DNA of 64,000 bases from assembly GCF_042679085.1 (NCBI RefSeq), contig NZ_JBHTLQ010000015.1, positions 20,088 to 84,087 of the forward strand, read 5' to 3'. The notes beneath the pieces were generated by a model, which did no database searches, was not told where the DNA came from, and worked only from the letters and a program-made list of their open reading frames with translations. The DNA comes from Phenylobacterium conjunctum. GTDB taxonomy: Bacteria; Pseudomonadota; Alphaproteobacteria; Caulobacterales; Caulobacteraceae. Of this stretch, positions 54,209 through 62,420 are shown one piece after another. The first letter of the stretch is position 1. The number at the start of each line of letters is the position of its first letter. The position numbers and the translations under genes were made by a program.

Positions 54209-55326
54209 GCGCCGCCCTGCACGTTGTCGGCCACCCCTTCGCCCCCCTGGGGATGGGGACGCATATGCGGGTTGCGGTCCGCGCCCTGGACGCCGCGCGC
54301 GTCCCCGCGGCGGTCGTCGATGTCTATGGTCACGACCGGCGTCGCGACGCGGGCCTGGAGGCCGAGTTCGCGCCGCGCCTGACCGACGGCCTCAGCCCGC
54401 GCCTCAACCTGTTCTGCATCAACGCCGACGAGGTGGAGCCGGTGCTGGCCCGCCTGGACGCCGCGGCTTTCGCAAGCGCCTACAACATCATCTACCCGGC
54501 CTGGGAGCTGTCGAAGTATCCCGAACCCTGGGCCAGGCTGGTCGAGCGCTTCGACGAGGTCTGGGCGCCTTCGGCCTTTGTCCGCGACTCCATCGCCGGG
54601 TCCGTCAGCATCCCGGTCCAGCATATGCCGCTGTCCGTGGAGCCGCGGCTGGGGAGCTTCCTCGGGCGACGCCGGTTCGGGATCCCGGAAGACGCCTTCA
54701 CCATCTTCTTCTCCTTCGACTTTTCCTCTTGGGCGCAGCGCAAGAACCCGGGCGCGGTGCTGGAGGCCTTCGAAAAGCTGGTGGCCCGCAGGCCGAACGC
54801 GGCCCTGCATTGCATCATCAAGTTGAAGGGCGGCGATCCGGACCATCCGGTGCGCAGGGCCCTCGCCGCGCGGGTCGCGGCCCTGGGCGGGCGGGCCCAG
54901 CTGATGACCGAGCCCCTGAGCGACGACGAGATGGGCAACCTGATGCGCAACGTCGACGCCTTTGTCTCGCTGCAGCGCTCCGAAGGCTTTGGGTTCGGGA
55001 TGGCCGAGGCCATGGCCCTTGGCCGCGTGGCCGTCGCCACCGGCTATGCCGGCAACATGGACTTCATGACGCCGGAGACCAGCCGACCCGTCGACTACAC
55101 CCTGATCCCGGTCGGGCCGGACGACTATCCGCACCCGCAGGGCCAGGTCTGGGCGGACCCGGACGTCGACCACGCGGTGCGTATCCTTGAGGCCCTGGTG
55201 GACGATCCGGCCGAAGTCCGCCGGGTCGGGGCCGCGGCCCGTCGCCGGATGCGGCTGGAGTTCAGCCACCGGGCGGGCGGATTGAGATACGCCGCCCGTC
55301 TGGAAGAGATTTCCGCCCGCCTCTAG
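54205..55326 (+). CDS. GT4-family glycosyltransferase
   Basis: A 373-residue GT-B glycosyltransferase. The N-terminal part has HVVGHPFAPLGMGTHMR, a donor-side glycine loop. The C-terminal half has FSFDFSSWAQRKNPGAVL and the GT4 E-x7-E region in LQRSEGFGFGMAEAMALG. It begins inside the previous stop (ATGA overlap), so it is the third gene of the sulfotransferase operon. Its 3' end overlaps the converging lipoprotein gene by 4 bp. Confidence 0.86.
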   Translation: MSAALHVVGHPFAPLGMGTHMRVAVRALDAARVPAAVVDVYGHDRRRDAGLEAEFAPRLTDGLSPRLNLFCINADEVEPVLARLDAAAFASAYNIIYPAWELSKYPEPWARLVERFDEVWAPSAFVRDSIAGSVSIPVQHMPLSVEPRLGSFLGRRRFGIPEDAFTIFFSFDFSSWAQRKNPGAVLEAFEKLVARRPNAALHCIIKLKGGDPDHPVRRALAARVAALGGRAQLMTEPLSDDEMGNLMRNVDAFVSLQRSEGFGFGMAEAMALGRVAVATGYAGNMDFMTPETSRPVDYTLIPVGPDDYPHPQGQVWADPDVDHAVRILEALVDDPAEVRRVGAAARRRMRLEFSHRAGGLRYAARLEEISARL

Positions 55327-56081
55327 CCGGCGGACGCCTTGGCCTTGGCGGGCTTTGCGGCGTTGGCAGGCGCGGCGAGAGCCGCGGGCGGCTCGACGGG
55401 AAGGCCCGGATCTGCAGCGATGGTCACCTGGTGGATCGCGAACTCGCCCCCCGGCGCGTCGTCCAGGTCGATGCGGATCTGTTCGATGATGGAACTCGTC
55501 CAATCCGCGCCGCCATGCTGCAGGCGTTGCATGTCGAACACCAGGATCGTGGTTTCACCCGGCTTCGGCGGCGACCCGAAGGCCGGCCTGGCGCGGAACC
55601 CGGCCGACTCGCCGTGGGCGGCGGTCGTGTAGAACACGGTCCCGTCCCAGGCCTGCCCCGGCAGCAGGCGGGTCAGGCGGACGATCACCAGGGTCCGGGT
55701 GTGGCCATCGACATTCAGCCCCTTGGGGCTGCGCAGGATCGGGTCCGGCCGCACCATGCGGTAGCGCATGCCGGCGCCGTCCAGCGGCAGAACCTCGCCG
55801 CCGGAAGCGACGAAGCCGTCCGTGGAGCCCTCGAACCGCCAGAGCTTCTCGGCCTTCAGCGGCTTGCCCTGAAACTCGAAGGCCCCACTCGCCGCAGACC
55901 AGGTCAGGGGCGCCGGCGGCGCCTGGCGCTGCGGCTTGACGGGGGGCGGCGGAAGCAGCCGCCGCGCCTCGGCCTCAGCCACCCCGGCCGGCGGGGCGGC
56001 GAGCTTCTTCTCCCGCGGAGCAAGGCGGTCGCAACCTGTCAGGCAAAGCGCCGCCGCCAGGAGGATGGGAGCTGACTTCAT
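55323..56081 (-). CDS. Putative lipoprotein of unknown function
   Basis: A 252-residue predicted lipoprotein: positive N-terminus, hydrophobic core and a lipobox LTGC (Cys17). The mature part is Pro/Ala-rich at both ends, with a beta-rich middle (WRFEGSTDGFVASGGEVLPL, TLVIVRLTRLLPG). The middle resembles a carbohydrate-binding jelly roll, but I cannot assign a family. It is coupled to the upstream membrane protein by an ATGA overlap, so the two probably act together at the inner or outer membrane. Confidence 0.7.
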   Translation of the reverse strand: MKSAPILLAAALCLTGCDRLAPREKKLAAPPAGVAEAEARRLLPPPPVKPQRQAPPAPLTWSAASGAFEFQGKPLKAEKLWRFEGSTDGFVASGGEVLPLDGAGMRYRMVRPDPILRSPKGLNVDGHTRTLVIVRLTRLLPGQAWDGTVFYTTAAHGESAGFRARPAFGSPPKPGETTILVFDMQRLQHGGADWTSSIIEQIRIDLDDAPGGEFAIHQVTIAADPGLPVEPPAALAAPANAAKPAKAKASAG

Positions 56082-57463
56082 TCTGCGGCTCCTTGGCCCG
56101 CGCCGGAGCGCGAGGGATCGAGGCTGACATAGAAGGCCGCCGCCAGGGCCGAGAGGTCGAGGAAGTAGAGATAGCGGTAGTCGCAGGCGATGGAGATGAT
56201 CGCAAAGGTTCCGGTGAAGGCGATCCCCGCCAGGGCCATGGCGGCGATCGGCACATCCTGCGGATCACGCCGCCACAGCAGGAGCCCGGCGGCGCCCACG
56301 GCGATCAGGAAGTAGGCGGCGTGCGAGAACACCGGCGTGTCGAGCAGCCAGCTTGCGTAGTTCACCAGATACTGGTCGACGGGATCGAGCCCCAAAGGGG
56401 CCTTCATCTCCGCCGCGAGCCCGGCCGGAGCGTCCACGCCGACCGCAAACGGCAGGCAACTGTCGATCTTTGGGGTGAGGAACACCCAGTAGAAGTCCGC
56501 GAACCGCACCTTCAGATAGGTCAGCGGGTGGCTCTTCAGCAGTTCGAACCATTGCCGGGAGATCACCTCGTTGGGGATCGTGTCCAGGACGTAGGAGAAT
56601 TCGTCGTCCACCTTCAGATAGTCGATGCGTTCCGGCGAGTAGAGGCGCGCGCCGCGGGTCTGGACCATCTGGGCGGAGGATTCGCTGAACGCCGCGATCT
56701 GCTTCAGCTGCAGCGTCGGCTCGAGCTTGACCATGCCGACGATGTCATAGGTCTGCACGATGCGCAGACCGGTCTTGGGCGGTGCGGCTTCAGGCGACTT
56801 GGGCGGCGTCGCCAGCCAGCTGATCAGGGCTCCGGCCACCAGCACCGCGACAAAGCCGCCAAGGCCCCAGGCGGCGATGGCGCGGCCGCCACGGGCCCGG
56901 ACGGTCCAGCCCAGGGCCCCGGCGGCGACCAGGCCTGCGACAATCCCGTTCTGCCGAACCTGGGCGGCCAGGGCCAACATCAGCATGATGGCCAGCAGCC
57001 GGCCCCAGGGATGCGGCCCCGCGCCGTCCCAGTCCCGCGCCAGGCGCGCCTGCTGGACAAAGGCGGCCACCGCCAGGTTGGCGAACAGCACGTCCTTCCA
57101 GACGATGCCCTGGTAGATCAGCAGGGCCGGGGCCAGCACCAGCAGCCCGGCGGCGGCCACCGCCCACCAGGACACCCGCGGCCGCAGGTCGGTCAGGCTC
57201 ATCAGCGAGCCATAGAGCAGGGCCCCGCTGGCCGTCACATAGAGGCCCGGTCCGGGCGCCAGGTGGTCGAAGAAGCCGAGGATCGCCGCATAGACCACCG
57301 GCCCCCAGGTGGCGTGGACGCCCAGCCGCCCCTCGCGGAGCTGAGCCAGGGAGTCGTAGGTCATGTGACCCGGCAGGCTGAGGGCCAGCATCACCAGGAA
57401 GCCGGCTCCCAGCACATAGTGCACGACCCGTTCAGGCCGGGGCGCCTTGGTCGTTGTGGTCAT
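56078..57463 (-). CDS. Multi-spanning membrane protein (GT-C-like)
   Basis: A 461-residue protein with about ten predicted membrane helices. After the first helix comes a periplasmic loop with SLPGHMTYDSLAQLREGRLG, an acidic motif near the first loop as in GT-C glycosyltransferases. A large loop lies at about 235-375. The length and layout fit an enzyme using lipid-linked sugars. The start at 57463 gives a short cytoplasmic tail (MTTTTKAPRPERV); a longer frame adds 23 basic residues. It is co-transcribed with the lipoprotein. The GT-C assignment is inference. Confidence 0.65.
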   Translation of the reverse strand: MTTTTKAPRPERVVHYVLGAGFLVMLALSLPGHMTYDSLAQLREGRLGVHATWGPVVYAAILGFFDHLAPGPGLYVTASGALLYGSLMSLTDLRPRVSWWAVAAAGLLVLAPALLIYQGIVWKDVLFANLAVAAFVQQARLARDWDGAGPHPWGRLLAIMLMLALAAQVRQNGIVAGLVAAGALGWTVRARGGRAIAAWGLGGFVAVLVAGALISWLATPPKSPEAAPPKTGLRIVQTYDIVGMVKLEPTLQLKQIAAFSESSAQMVQTRGARLYSPERIDYLKVDDEFSYVLDTIPNEVISRQWFELLKSHPLTYLKVRFADFYWVFLTPKIDSCLPFAVGVDAPAGLAAEMKAPLGLDPVDQYLVNYASWLLDTPVFSHAAYFLIAVGAAGLLLWRRDPQDVPIAAMALAGIAFTGTFAIISIACDYRYLYFLDLSALAAAFYVSLDPSRSGAGQGAAE

Positions 57464-57671
57464 GCAGGTCTCCAGACGAAAGCGATACCTAGAGCGTGAT
57501 CGTCGAAAGCGAAACCCGGCTTCGAATGCCAACGAGCCCTAACTTTTTGAATTAGAGCCTTTTTTGATCCGCCCAATGATTCTCTTCGACGCAACAGGCT
57601 CTACGGCTAGTCGCAGAAGTTGAGAAGACCCACGCTTGGCGAGACCCGGCGATCCATGCTCAACATCGCCC

Positions 57672-58520
57672 ATGGCGGCAAGCGATGGCATTGAGATCAT
57701 CCCGGCGGGGCCGGACCGGCCGCACACCCATGCGGCCATGCTGGCCCAGGTGTTCGGACCCTCGGAGAAGTTCACCGCCAAGGCCATCGCCTGGAGATAC
57801 CGGGACAACCCGGCAGGGGCCGTGGTCGGCGCGGACGCCTGGTCGGGCGAGACCCTGGCCGCCCACTATGTCACCTGCCCGGCCCAGATGACCTTGGAGG
57901 GCCGCCCCGCGCGCGGCCTCCTGTCCCTCAACACCGCCACCCATCCGGACTTCCAGGGCAAGGGCCTGTTCACCAGGCTGGCGGAAGCCACCTACGCCGC
58001 GGGCGCTGACCAGGGGTTCGACTTCGTGTTCGGCGTGGCCAACGCCAATTCCACGCCGGGCTTCATCCGCAAGCTGGGGTTCCAGCTGGTGGCCCCTCTG
58101 GCGGCCGGCGCCCTGGTCAATCCGCCCCGAGGGTTTGAGCCGGAGCCTGTGCAGCTGGCCGGGGCCTGGGACGCCCGCACCCTGTCCTGGCGGCTGGCCA
58201 ACCCGGCGGGCCGGTATCGGATCGCCCGGCGTGGCGAGCTCACCGCCGTCTGGGCGCGCACCCACCTGCCGATCGTCGACTGCGCCGCCTTCCTGCCGCA
58301 GGTCGCCGAGGCGCCGGACCAGGGCGCGCCGCCGCGCATGAGCCTGTTCATCGGTCTGGACCCTCGCCTGGGGTTGGATCGCCGTATCTTCCTGCCCCTG
58401 CCCGAGCGGCTGCGGCCCTCGCCCCTGAACCTGATCTACCGGCCCCTGTCGGCGCGGGCGCCCAAGGCCCTGGAGGCGGCCCAGGTCGCCATCAGCTTCC
58501 TGGACTTCGATCCCTACTGA
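57672..58520 (+). CDS. GNAT-fold N-acetyltransferase
   Basis: A 282-residue acyltransferase of the GNAT superfamily. The acetyl-CoA-binding motif A is in TATHPDFQGKGLFTRLAEA (Q/R-x2-G-x-G/A pattern as QGKGLF), followed by VFGVANANSTPGFIRKLGF, typical of motif B. A second half of about 120 residues is less conserved. An upstream TTG at 57636 would add 12 residues. Its stop overlaps the start of the PIG-L gene (TGATG), so a deacetylase and an acyltransferase are translated together. An exchange of acyl groups on an amino sugar is plausible. Confidence 0.82.
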   Translation: MAASDGIEIIPAGPDRPHTHAAMLAQVFGPSEKFTAKAIAWRYRDNPAGAVVGADAWSGETLAAHYVTCPAQMTLEGRPARGLLSLNTATHPDFQGKGLFTRLAEATYAAGADQGFDFVFGVANANSTPGFIRKLGFQLVAPLAAGALVNPPRGFEPEPVQLAGAWDARTLSWRLANPAGRYRIARRGELTAVWARTHLPIVDCAAFLPQVAEAPDQGAPPRMSLFIGLDPRLGLDRRIFLPLPERLRPSPLNLIYRPLSARAPKALEAAQVAISFLDFDPY

Positions 58521-59260
58521 TGATCGTCCATCTGCTGGCCCACTTTGACGACGAGTACTGCGCCGTTCCCCTGATCCTGGCCAACCGGCGCGCCGGTCTC
58601 GACCAGCGGTTCGTCTATGTCGCCGACTATGCCAGCCCAGAGGTGACGCGCGTCCGCATGGCCGAGACCCGCGCCTTCCTGAGCGGCCTCGGGATTGCGC
58701 CGGAGAAGGTGATCCATGCCGCCAGTCAGGTGGCGGACGGCGCCCTGCACCAAGATCCGCTAAAGGCCTTCGAGGCGGCGAGGGGCGCGGTCGAGGCGCT
58801 AGGGCCGGCCAGCGGCTTTGTCACCACCGCCTGGGAAGGGGGCCACGCTGACCACGACCTGTGCGCCGCCATGACCGTGGCGCTGGCAGGCGGGCGGCCG
58901 ATCCAGCAGATCTCGCTCTATCAGGGCCGGAACACCCCAGGGCCGTTGTTCGCCACCGGCGACCCGATCCCCGAGAACGGCCCGGCGACCCGCATCCGCC
59001 TGCCCCTGGCCGACTGGCTGGCCTGGGCCCTGGCGGTGCGTCGCTATCCCTCCCAGTGGAAGAGCTGGGCGGGGCTGTGGCCGACCATGTTCGCGAGCTA
59101 CCTGCGCCGCGGGTTCTGCGTGCAGGCTCTGGCGCCGGCGCGGGTGCTTGAACGCCCCCACCTGGGACGCCTGCTCTACGAGCGACGGTTCGGCGTCGCC
59201 TACGAGGCCGTGCGGGCCGCCGCTGACGAGATCCTGGCGCTCAGGCCTGGGCGCGCGTGA
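58520..59260 (+). CDS. PIG-L/LmbE-family deacetylase
   Basis: A 246-residue zinc-dependent N-deacetylase of the PIG-L family. The metal motifs are at the expected places: AHFDDE (about 7-12) and HADHD (about 113-117). Members remove acetyl from N-acetylglucosamine in lipids, small molecules or polysaccharide precursors. It is coupled to the GNAT gene upstream. Its last 20 bp overlap the converging small transporter gene. Confidence 0.87.
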   Translation: MIVHLLAHFDDEYCAVPLILANRRAGLDQRFVYVADYASPEVTRVRMAETRAFLSGLGIAPEKVIHAASQVADGALHQDPLKAFEAARGAVEALGPASGFVTTAWEGGHADHDLCAAMTVALAGGRPIQQISLYQGRNTPGPLFATGDPIPENGPATRIRLPLADWLAWALAVRRYPSQWKSWAGLWPTMFASYLRRGFCVQALAPARVLERPHLGRLLYERRFGVAYEAVRAAADEILALRPGRA

Positions 59261-59600
59261 TCACGACCAGGCCCGCGAACATCAGGGCGAAGCCCGCGGC
59301 CATCTGCCAGTTCATCGGCTCGCGGAAGATCAACCAGGCGGCGATGGGAACCAGGGCCGAGCCGAAGATCGAGAACGGATAGGCCTGGGACAGCGGAACG
59401 CGGGTCAGGATGTAGAACCAGACCAGGGCGGTGAGCCCGTACCAGCCGAAGGCCCCCATCAGCGGCAGGTTCCGAACCACGCGCAGCGGCAGGGGACCGG
59501 TCAGGGTGGCGTCATAGGCCGCGGCCCATTTGAACATCAGCTGACCCGCCGGCAAGGCGACGGCGAAGGCCGCGCAGAGCAGGATGTCTTTCCGCCCCAT
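59241..59600 (-). CDS. EamA/SMR-type small transporter (ArnE/F-like flippase)
   Basis: A 119-residue membrane protein with four predicted helices. It has the drug/metabolite transporter pattern, with a helix-1 polar LPAGQLMFKWAA stretch, YILTRVPLSQAYPFSIFGSALVPI and MNWQMAAGFALMFAGL. It resembles the ArnE/ArnF subunits that flip undecaprenyl-phosphate-sugars. The ATG at 59600 shares a base with the stop of the glycosyltransferase gene upstream (TGATG). A longer frame in the same direction is antisense noise of that gene. Flippase role inferred from pairing. Confidence 0.8.
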   Translation of the reverse strand: MGRKDILLCAAFAVALPAGQLMFKWAAAYDATLTGPLPLRVVRNLPLMGAFGWYGLTALVWFYILTRVPLSQAYPFSIFGSALVPIAAWLIFREPMNWQMAAGFALMFAGLVVITRAQA

Positions 59601-60655
59601 CAATCGGCCTCCAGCCGCTCTATGGCTCTCAGATAGGGGTGGATGGGCCGGCTGGGCACATTGAAGACGTCGAAGTGCAGGGCCTGCAGCAGGAGCTGGA
59701 CCCCGACAATCACCGGCAGGGCCGCGGCCATGACCACCCCGGCCGAGGCCGCGTGGCCCGGCGTCCGCGTCGCCATCCAGTGCAGGCCATAGCTGAGGCC
59801 GAACAGGCTGAAGGCGGCCCCGGCGATGAGCTCCAGGGTGGCGATATTGAAGTCGCGGACAAAGTACTGGCCCAGGACGCGTTGGACGAAGTTGGTCAGG
59901 TGCTTCAACGCGAAGGGCCCAACGATGGCGCCGATCCTCAGGTTGGAGACCTCGTCGCCGTAGCGCGCGGGAATCGGCACGTCGCGCACCACCGCCCGCA
60001 GGGCCCCCAGGTGGTAGAGCAGGTCGGTCTCGAAGAAGAAGCGCTGCGAGACCCGCTTTTCCCGCACCCGACGGGCCACGCTGGCCTCGATGGCCGTGAA
60101 GCCGTTGGTGGGGTCGAACACGTTCCAATAGCCGGTGGAGACCTTGGCCGCGAAGCTGAGCGCGGCGTTGCCGAAAATCCGCACCCGGGGCATGGCCGTC
60201 AGGTGGCTGATTGAGGTGAACCGGTTGCCCTTGGTGTAGTCGGCCTCGCCCAGCACGATGGGCGCCACCAGCTGACCGAGATAGGTCAGGTCCATCTGAT
60301 CGTCGCCATCGACCTTGACCAGGATCCGGCCCCCCAGCCGGTCGGCCTCGGCGTAGCCGGCCAGGGTCGCGCCACCCACGCCGCGGTTTTCCGGCAGGCG
60401 CAGCAGTCGCACCCGCGGATCGGTGATGTTGGCGGCGATGTAGTCGCCCGAGCCCTCGGGACAGCCGTCGTCGACGCAGACGATCCCCTCCACCCAGGCC
60501 GGGGTGCGCGCGATCACCCGCGCGATGTGGTCCTTGACCTTGTAGCAGGGGATGACCAGCCACACGCCCGCCTCGTCCAGGCGCGGGTCGCTGGGACGCG
60601 GATCGCCGCTGCGACGGGAGGCCGTGCGGCGATGAGGGGGGGCTTCGGGGGGCAT
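59600..60655 (-). CDS. GT2 glycosyltransferase, polyprenyl-phosphate-hexose type
   Basis: A 351-residue GT2 enzyme of the DPM1/GtrB/ArnC kind. The GT-A domain has VWLVIPCYKVKDHI, CVDDGCPEGSGD and VKVDGDDQMD (metal Asp). RFFFETDLLYHL and ARYGDEVSNL come later, then about two C-terminal membrane helices (about 255-285 and 300-325). Such enzymes load a sugar on undecaprenyl phosphate. The start at 60655 gives a short Pro/Arg-rich tail; a longer frame adds 81 residues without support. It is coupled to the ArnE/F-like gene, so the pair would make and flip a lipid-linked sugar. Confidence 0.84.
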   Translation of the reverse strand: MPPEAPPHRRTASRRSGDPRPSDPRLDEAGVWLVIPCYKVKDHIARVIARTPAWVEGIVCVDDGCPEGSGDYIAANITDPRVRLLRLPENRGVGGATLAGYAEADRLGGRILVKVDGDDQMDLTYLGQLVAPIVLGEADYTKGNRFTSISHLTAMPRVRIFGNAALSFAAKVSTGYWNVFDPTNGFTAIEASVARRVREKRVSQRFFFETDLLYHLGALRAVVRDVPIPARYGDEVSNLRIGAIVGPFALKHLTNFVQRVLGQYFVRDFNIATLELIAGAAFSLFGLSYGLHWMATRTPGHAASAGVVMAAALPVIVGVQLLLQALHFDVFNVPSRPIHPYLRAIERLEAD

Positions 60656-60803
60656 GGGTCTGGCGCTTCCTGCCGTTCGGCTAACATGCCCCGCGCCGGG
60701 CCGTCCATGATTTCGCCAGGGCCGGCAGGATCGCCGCGCCGAGGCGCCATGCTTGCACCGCAAAATGCGACCTGATACCAGCGCGATCTTGTCAGGAGCG
60801 CGG

Positions 60804-61640
60804 ATGCAGATCGCCGAACACATGCTTCGCACGGGCCGCCGTGGAACCCTGCATGAGTTCAGCATGGCCCTGGCGGACCTCCGAGGCTCGAGGGACAAGG
60901 TGGGGCTTGCCTGGTCGCTGGCCTGGCACGACGTGGTCTCGCGCTATCGCGGCTCCATCCTGGGTCCCTTCTGGATCACCCTGTCCATGGGCCTGATGGT
61001 CCTCGGCATCGGCTTCCTCTATGCGCGGCTGTTCCACGTCGCGGTCCACGACTTCATGCCCTTCGTGGCGATCGGCATCGTGTCCTGGGGTCTGATCTCG
61101 GTGACCATCCTTGAGGGGTGCGACACCTTCACGGCGGCGTCGGGCATGCTCAGCCAGACCTCCCTGCCGATGTTCACCTTCCTGTGGCGCACGGTGCTGC
61201 GGAACCTGATCAACCTGGCCCACCACGCCGTGATCATCCTGGCGGTGCTCGTCTGGTACGGGGTCTGGCGCAAGGCCAACCTGCCCCTGTCGCTGGTGGG
61301 CCTGGTGCTCGTGATCCTGAACATCACCTGGATCAGCTACGCCATCGCCATCGCCTCGGCGCGATTCCGGGACATCCCCCAGATCGTCGGCTCGGTGATG
61401 CAGTTCGCCATCTTCATGACGCCGGTGTTCTGGCGTCCAGGCGGCGGGATCATGACCCAGCACGCGGTGCTGTTGTTCAATCCGTTCTTCCACATGCTCG
61501 ACGTGATCCGCTCGCCCCTGTTGGGCGGCCATGCGTCGAGCCTGTCCTATGTCATCCTGGGGATCATGGCCGTGGCGGGATGGGCCGCGACCTTCTCCGT
61601 CTTCGCCCTCATCCGGCGCCGGATCGTGCACTACCTATGA
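60804..61640 (+). CDS. wzm: Polysaccharide ABC exporter permease (Wzm-like)
   Basis: A 278-residue ABC-2 permease with about six membrane helices. It has the hallmarks of polysaccharide exporters: WHDVVSRYRGSILGPFWI after an amphipathic N-terminus, and a hydrophobic core with FRDIPQIVGSVMQF and MTPVFWRPGG. GGAG lies about 7 bp before the ATG at 60804; an upstream TTG would add 17 residues. It overlaps the ATPase gene by 4 bp. It moves the finished lipid-linked glycan across the inner membrane. Confidence 0.9.
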   Translation: MQIAEHMLRTGRRGTLHEFSMALADLRGSRDKVGLAWSLAWHDVVSRYRGSILGPFWITLSMGLMVLGIGFLYARLFHVAVHDFMPFVAIGIVSWGLISVTILEGCDTFTAASGMLSQTSLPMFTFLWRTVLRNLINLAHHAVIILAVLVWYGVWRKANLPLSLVGLVLVILNITWISYAIAIASARFRDIPQIVGSVMQFAIFMTPVFWRPGGGIMTQHAVLLFNPFFHMLDVIRSPLLGGHASSLSYVILGIMAVAGWAATFSVFALIRRRIVHYL

Positions 61641-62389
61641 AGCCGCCACAGGTCTCCATCACCATCACCGACCTGACCATGCGCTTCCCCGTCTATGGGG
61701 TGGACGCCAAGTCGCTGAAGAAGCACCTCGCCCGGGTGGCCGTCGGCGGCCGGCTGGAAAAGACCCATGGGGTCACCGAGGTGACCGCCATCTCGCACCT
61801 GAACCTGAACCTCAAGGCCGGGGACCGCCTGGGCCTGATCGGTCACAATGGCTCGGGCAAGACCACCCTGCTGCGCGCCCTGTCCGGCGCCTACGAGCCT
61901 GACGAAGGCTCGATCGAGGTGCGCGGCCGCATCGCCCCGCTGCTGGACCTCAGCCTAGGCATCGACCCTACGGCGACGGGGCTGGAGAACATCCGCCTGC
62001 GGGGCCGGATCGCCGGCCTCTCCTCGCGCGAGATCGAGGAGAAGATGGACGAGATCGGCGCCTTCACGGGCCTCGGTCCCTTCCTGGCCATGCCGCTCAA
62101 GACCTATTCCGCCGGCATGCAGGCTCGCCTGGCCTTCGCCGTGGCGACAGCCGTCGACGCCGATGTCCTGCTGATGGACGAGTGGATCGCCGTCGGTGAC
62201 GCCCAGTTCCAGAAGATCGCGCACCAGCGGCTGCTCAGCCTGGTGGAACGGGCCGGCATCCTGGTCCTGGCCTCGCACGACCTCGACCTGATCCGCCTCT
62301 ACTGCAACAAGGTCATGCGGATGGACGCCGGCGTCGCCTCCGAGGTGGTCGACGTGCGCAAGATGGACCAGCTGCTCACCGCCGCCTGA
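61637..62389 (+). CDS. wzt: Polysaccharide ABC exporter ATPase (Wzt-like, short form)
   Basis: A 250-residue ATPase of the teichoic/O-antigen/capsule exporter group. Walker A is IGHNGSGKTTLL, the family-specific LLDLSLGIDPTATGLENI follows, the signature is YSAGMQARLAFA, and Walker B is VLLMDEWIAVGD. There is no C-terminal carbohydrate-binding domain, unlike the Wzt that recognises a capped chain end, so chain length is probably not set by cap recognition. It overlaps the permease gene by ATGA. A 31-bp gap leads to the last glycosyltransferase. Confidence 0.91.
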   Translation: MKPPQVSITITDLTMRFPVYGVDAKSLKKHLARVAVGGRLEKTHGVTEVTAISHLNLNLKAGDRLGLIGHNGSGKTTLLRALSGAYEPDEGSIEVRGRIAPLLDLSLGIDPTATGLENIRLRGRIAGLSSREIEEKMDEIGAFTGLGPFLAMPLKTYSAGMQARLAFAVATAVDADVLLMDEWIAVGDAQFQKIAHQRLLSLVERAGILVLASHDLDLIRLYCNKVMRMDAGVASEVVDVRKMDQLLTAA

Positions 62390-62420
62390 CGGCGCGGCCC
62401 GGGCCTGCTAAACCCCCTCA

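Noticed and set aside
56093..57499. 468-codon plus-strand frame across the multi-spanning membrane protein
   Set aside because: Composition is G, Q, R and H-rich with no hydrophobic segments, typical of an antisense shadow.
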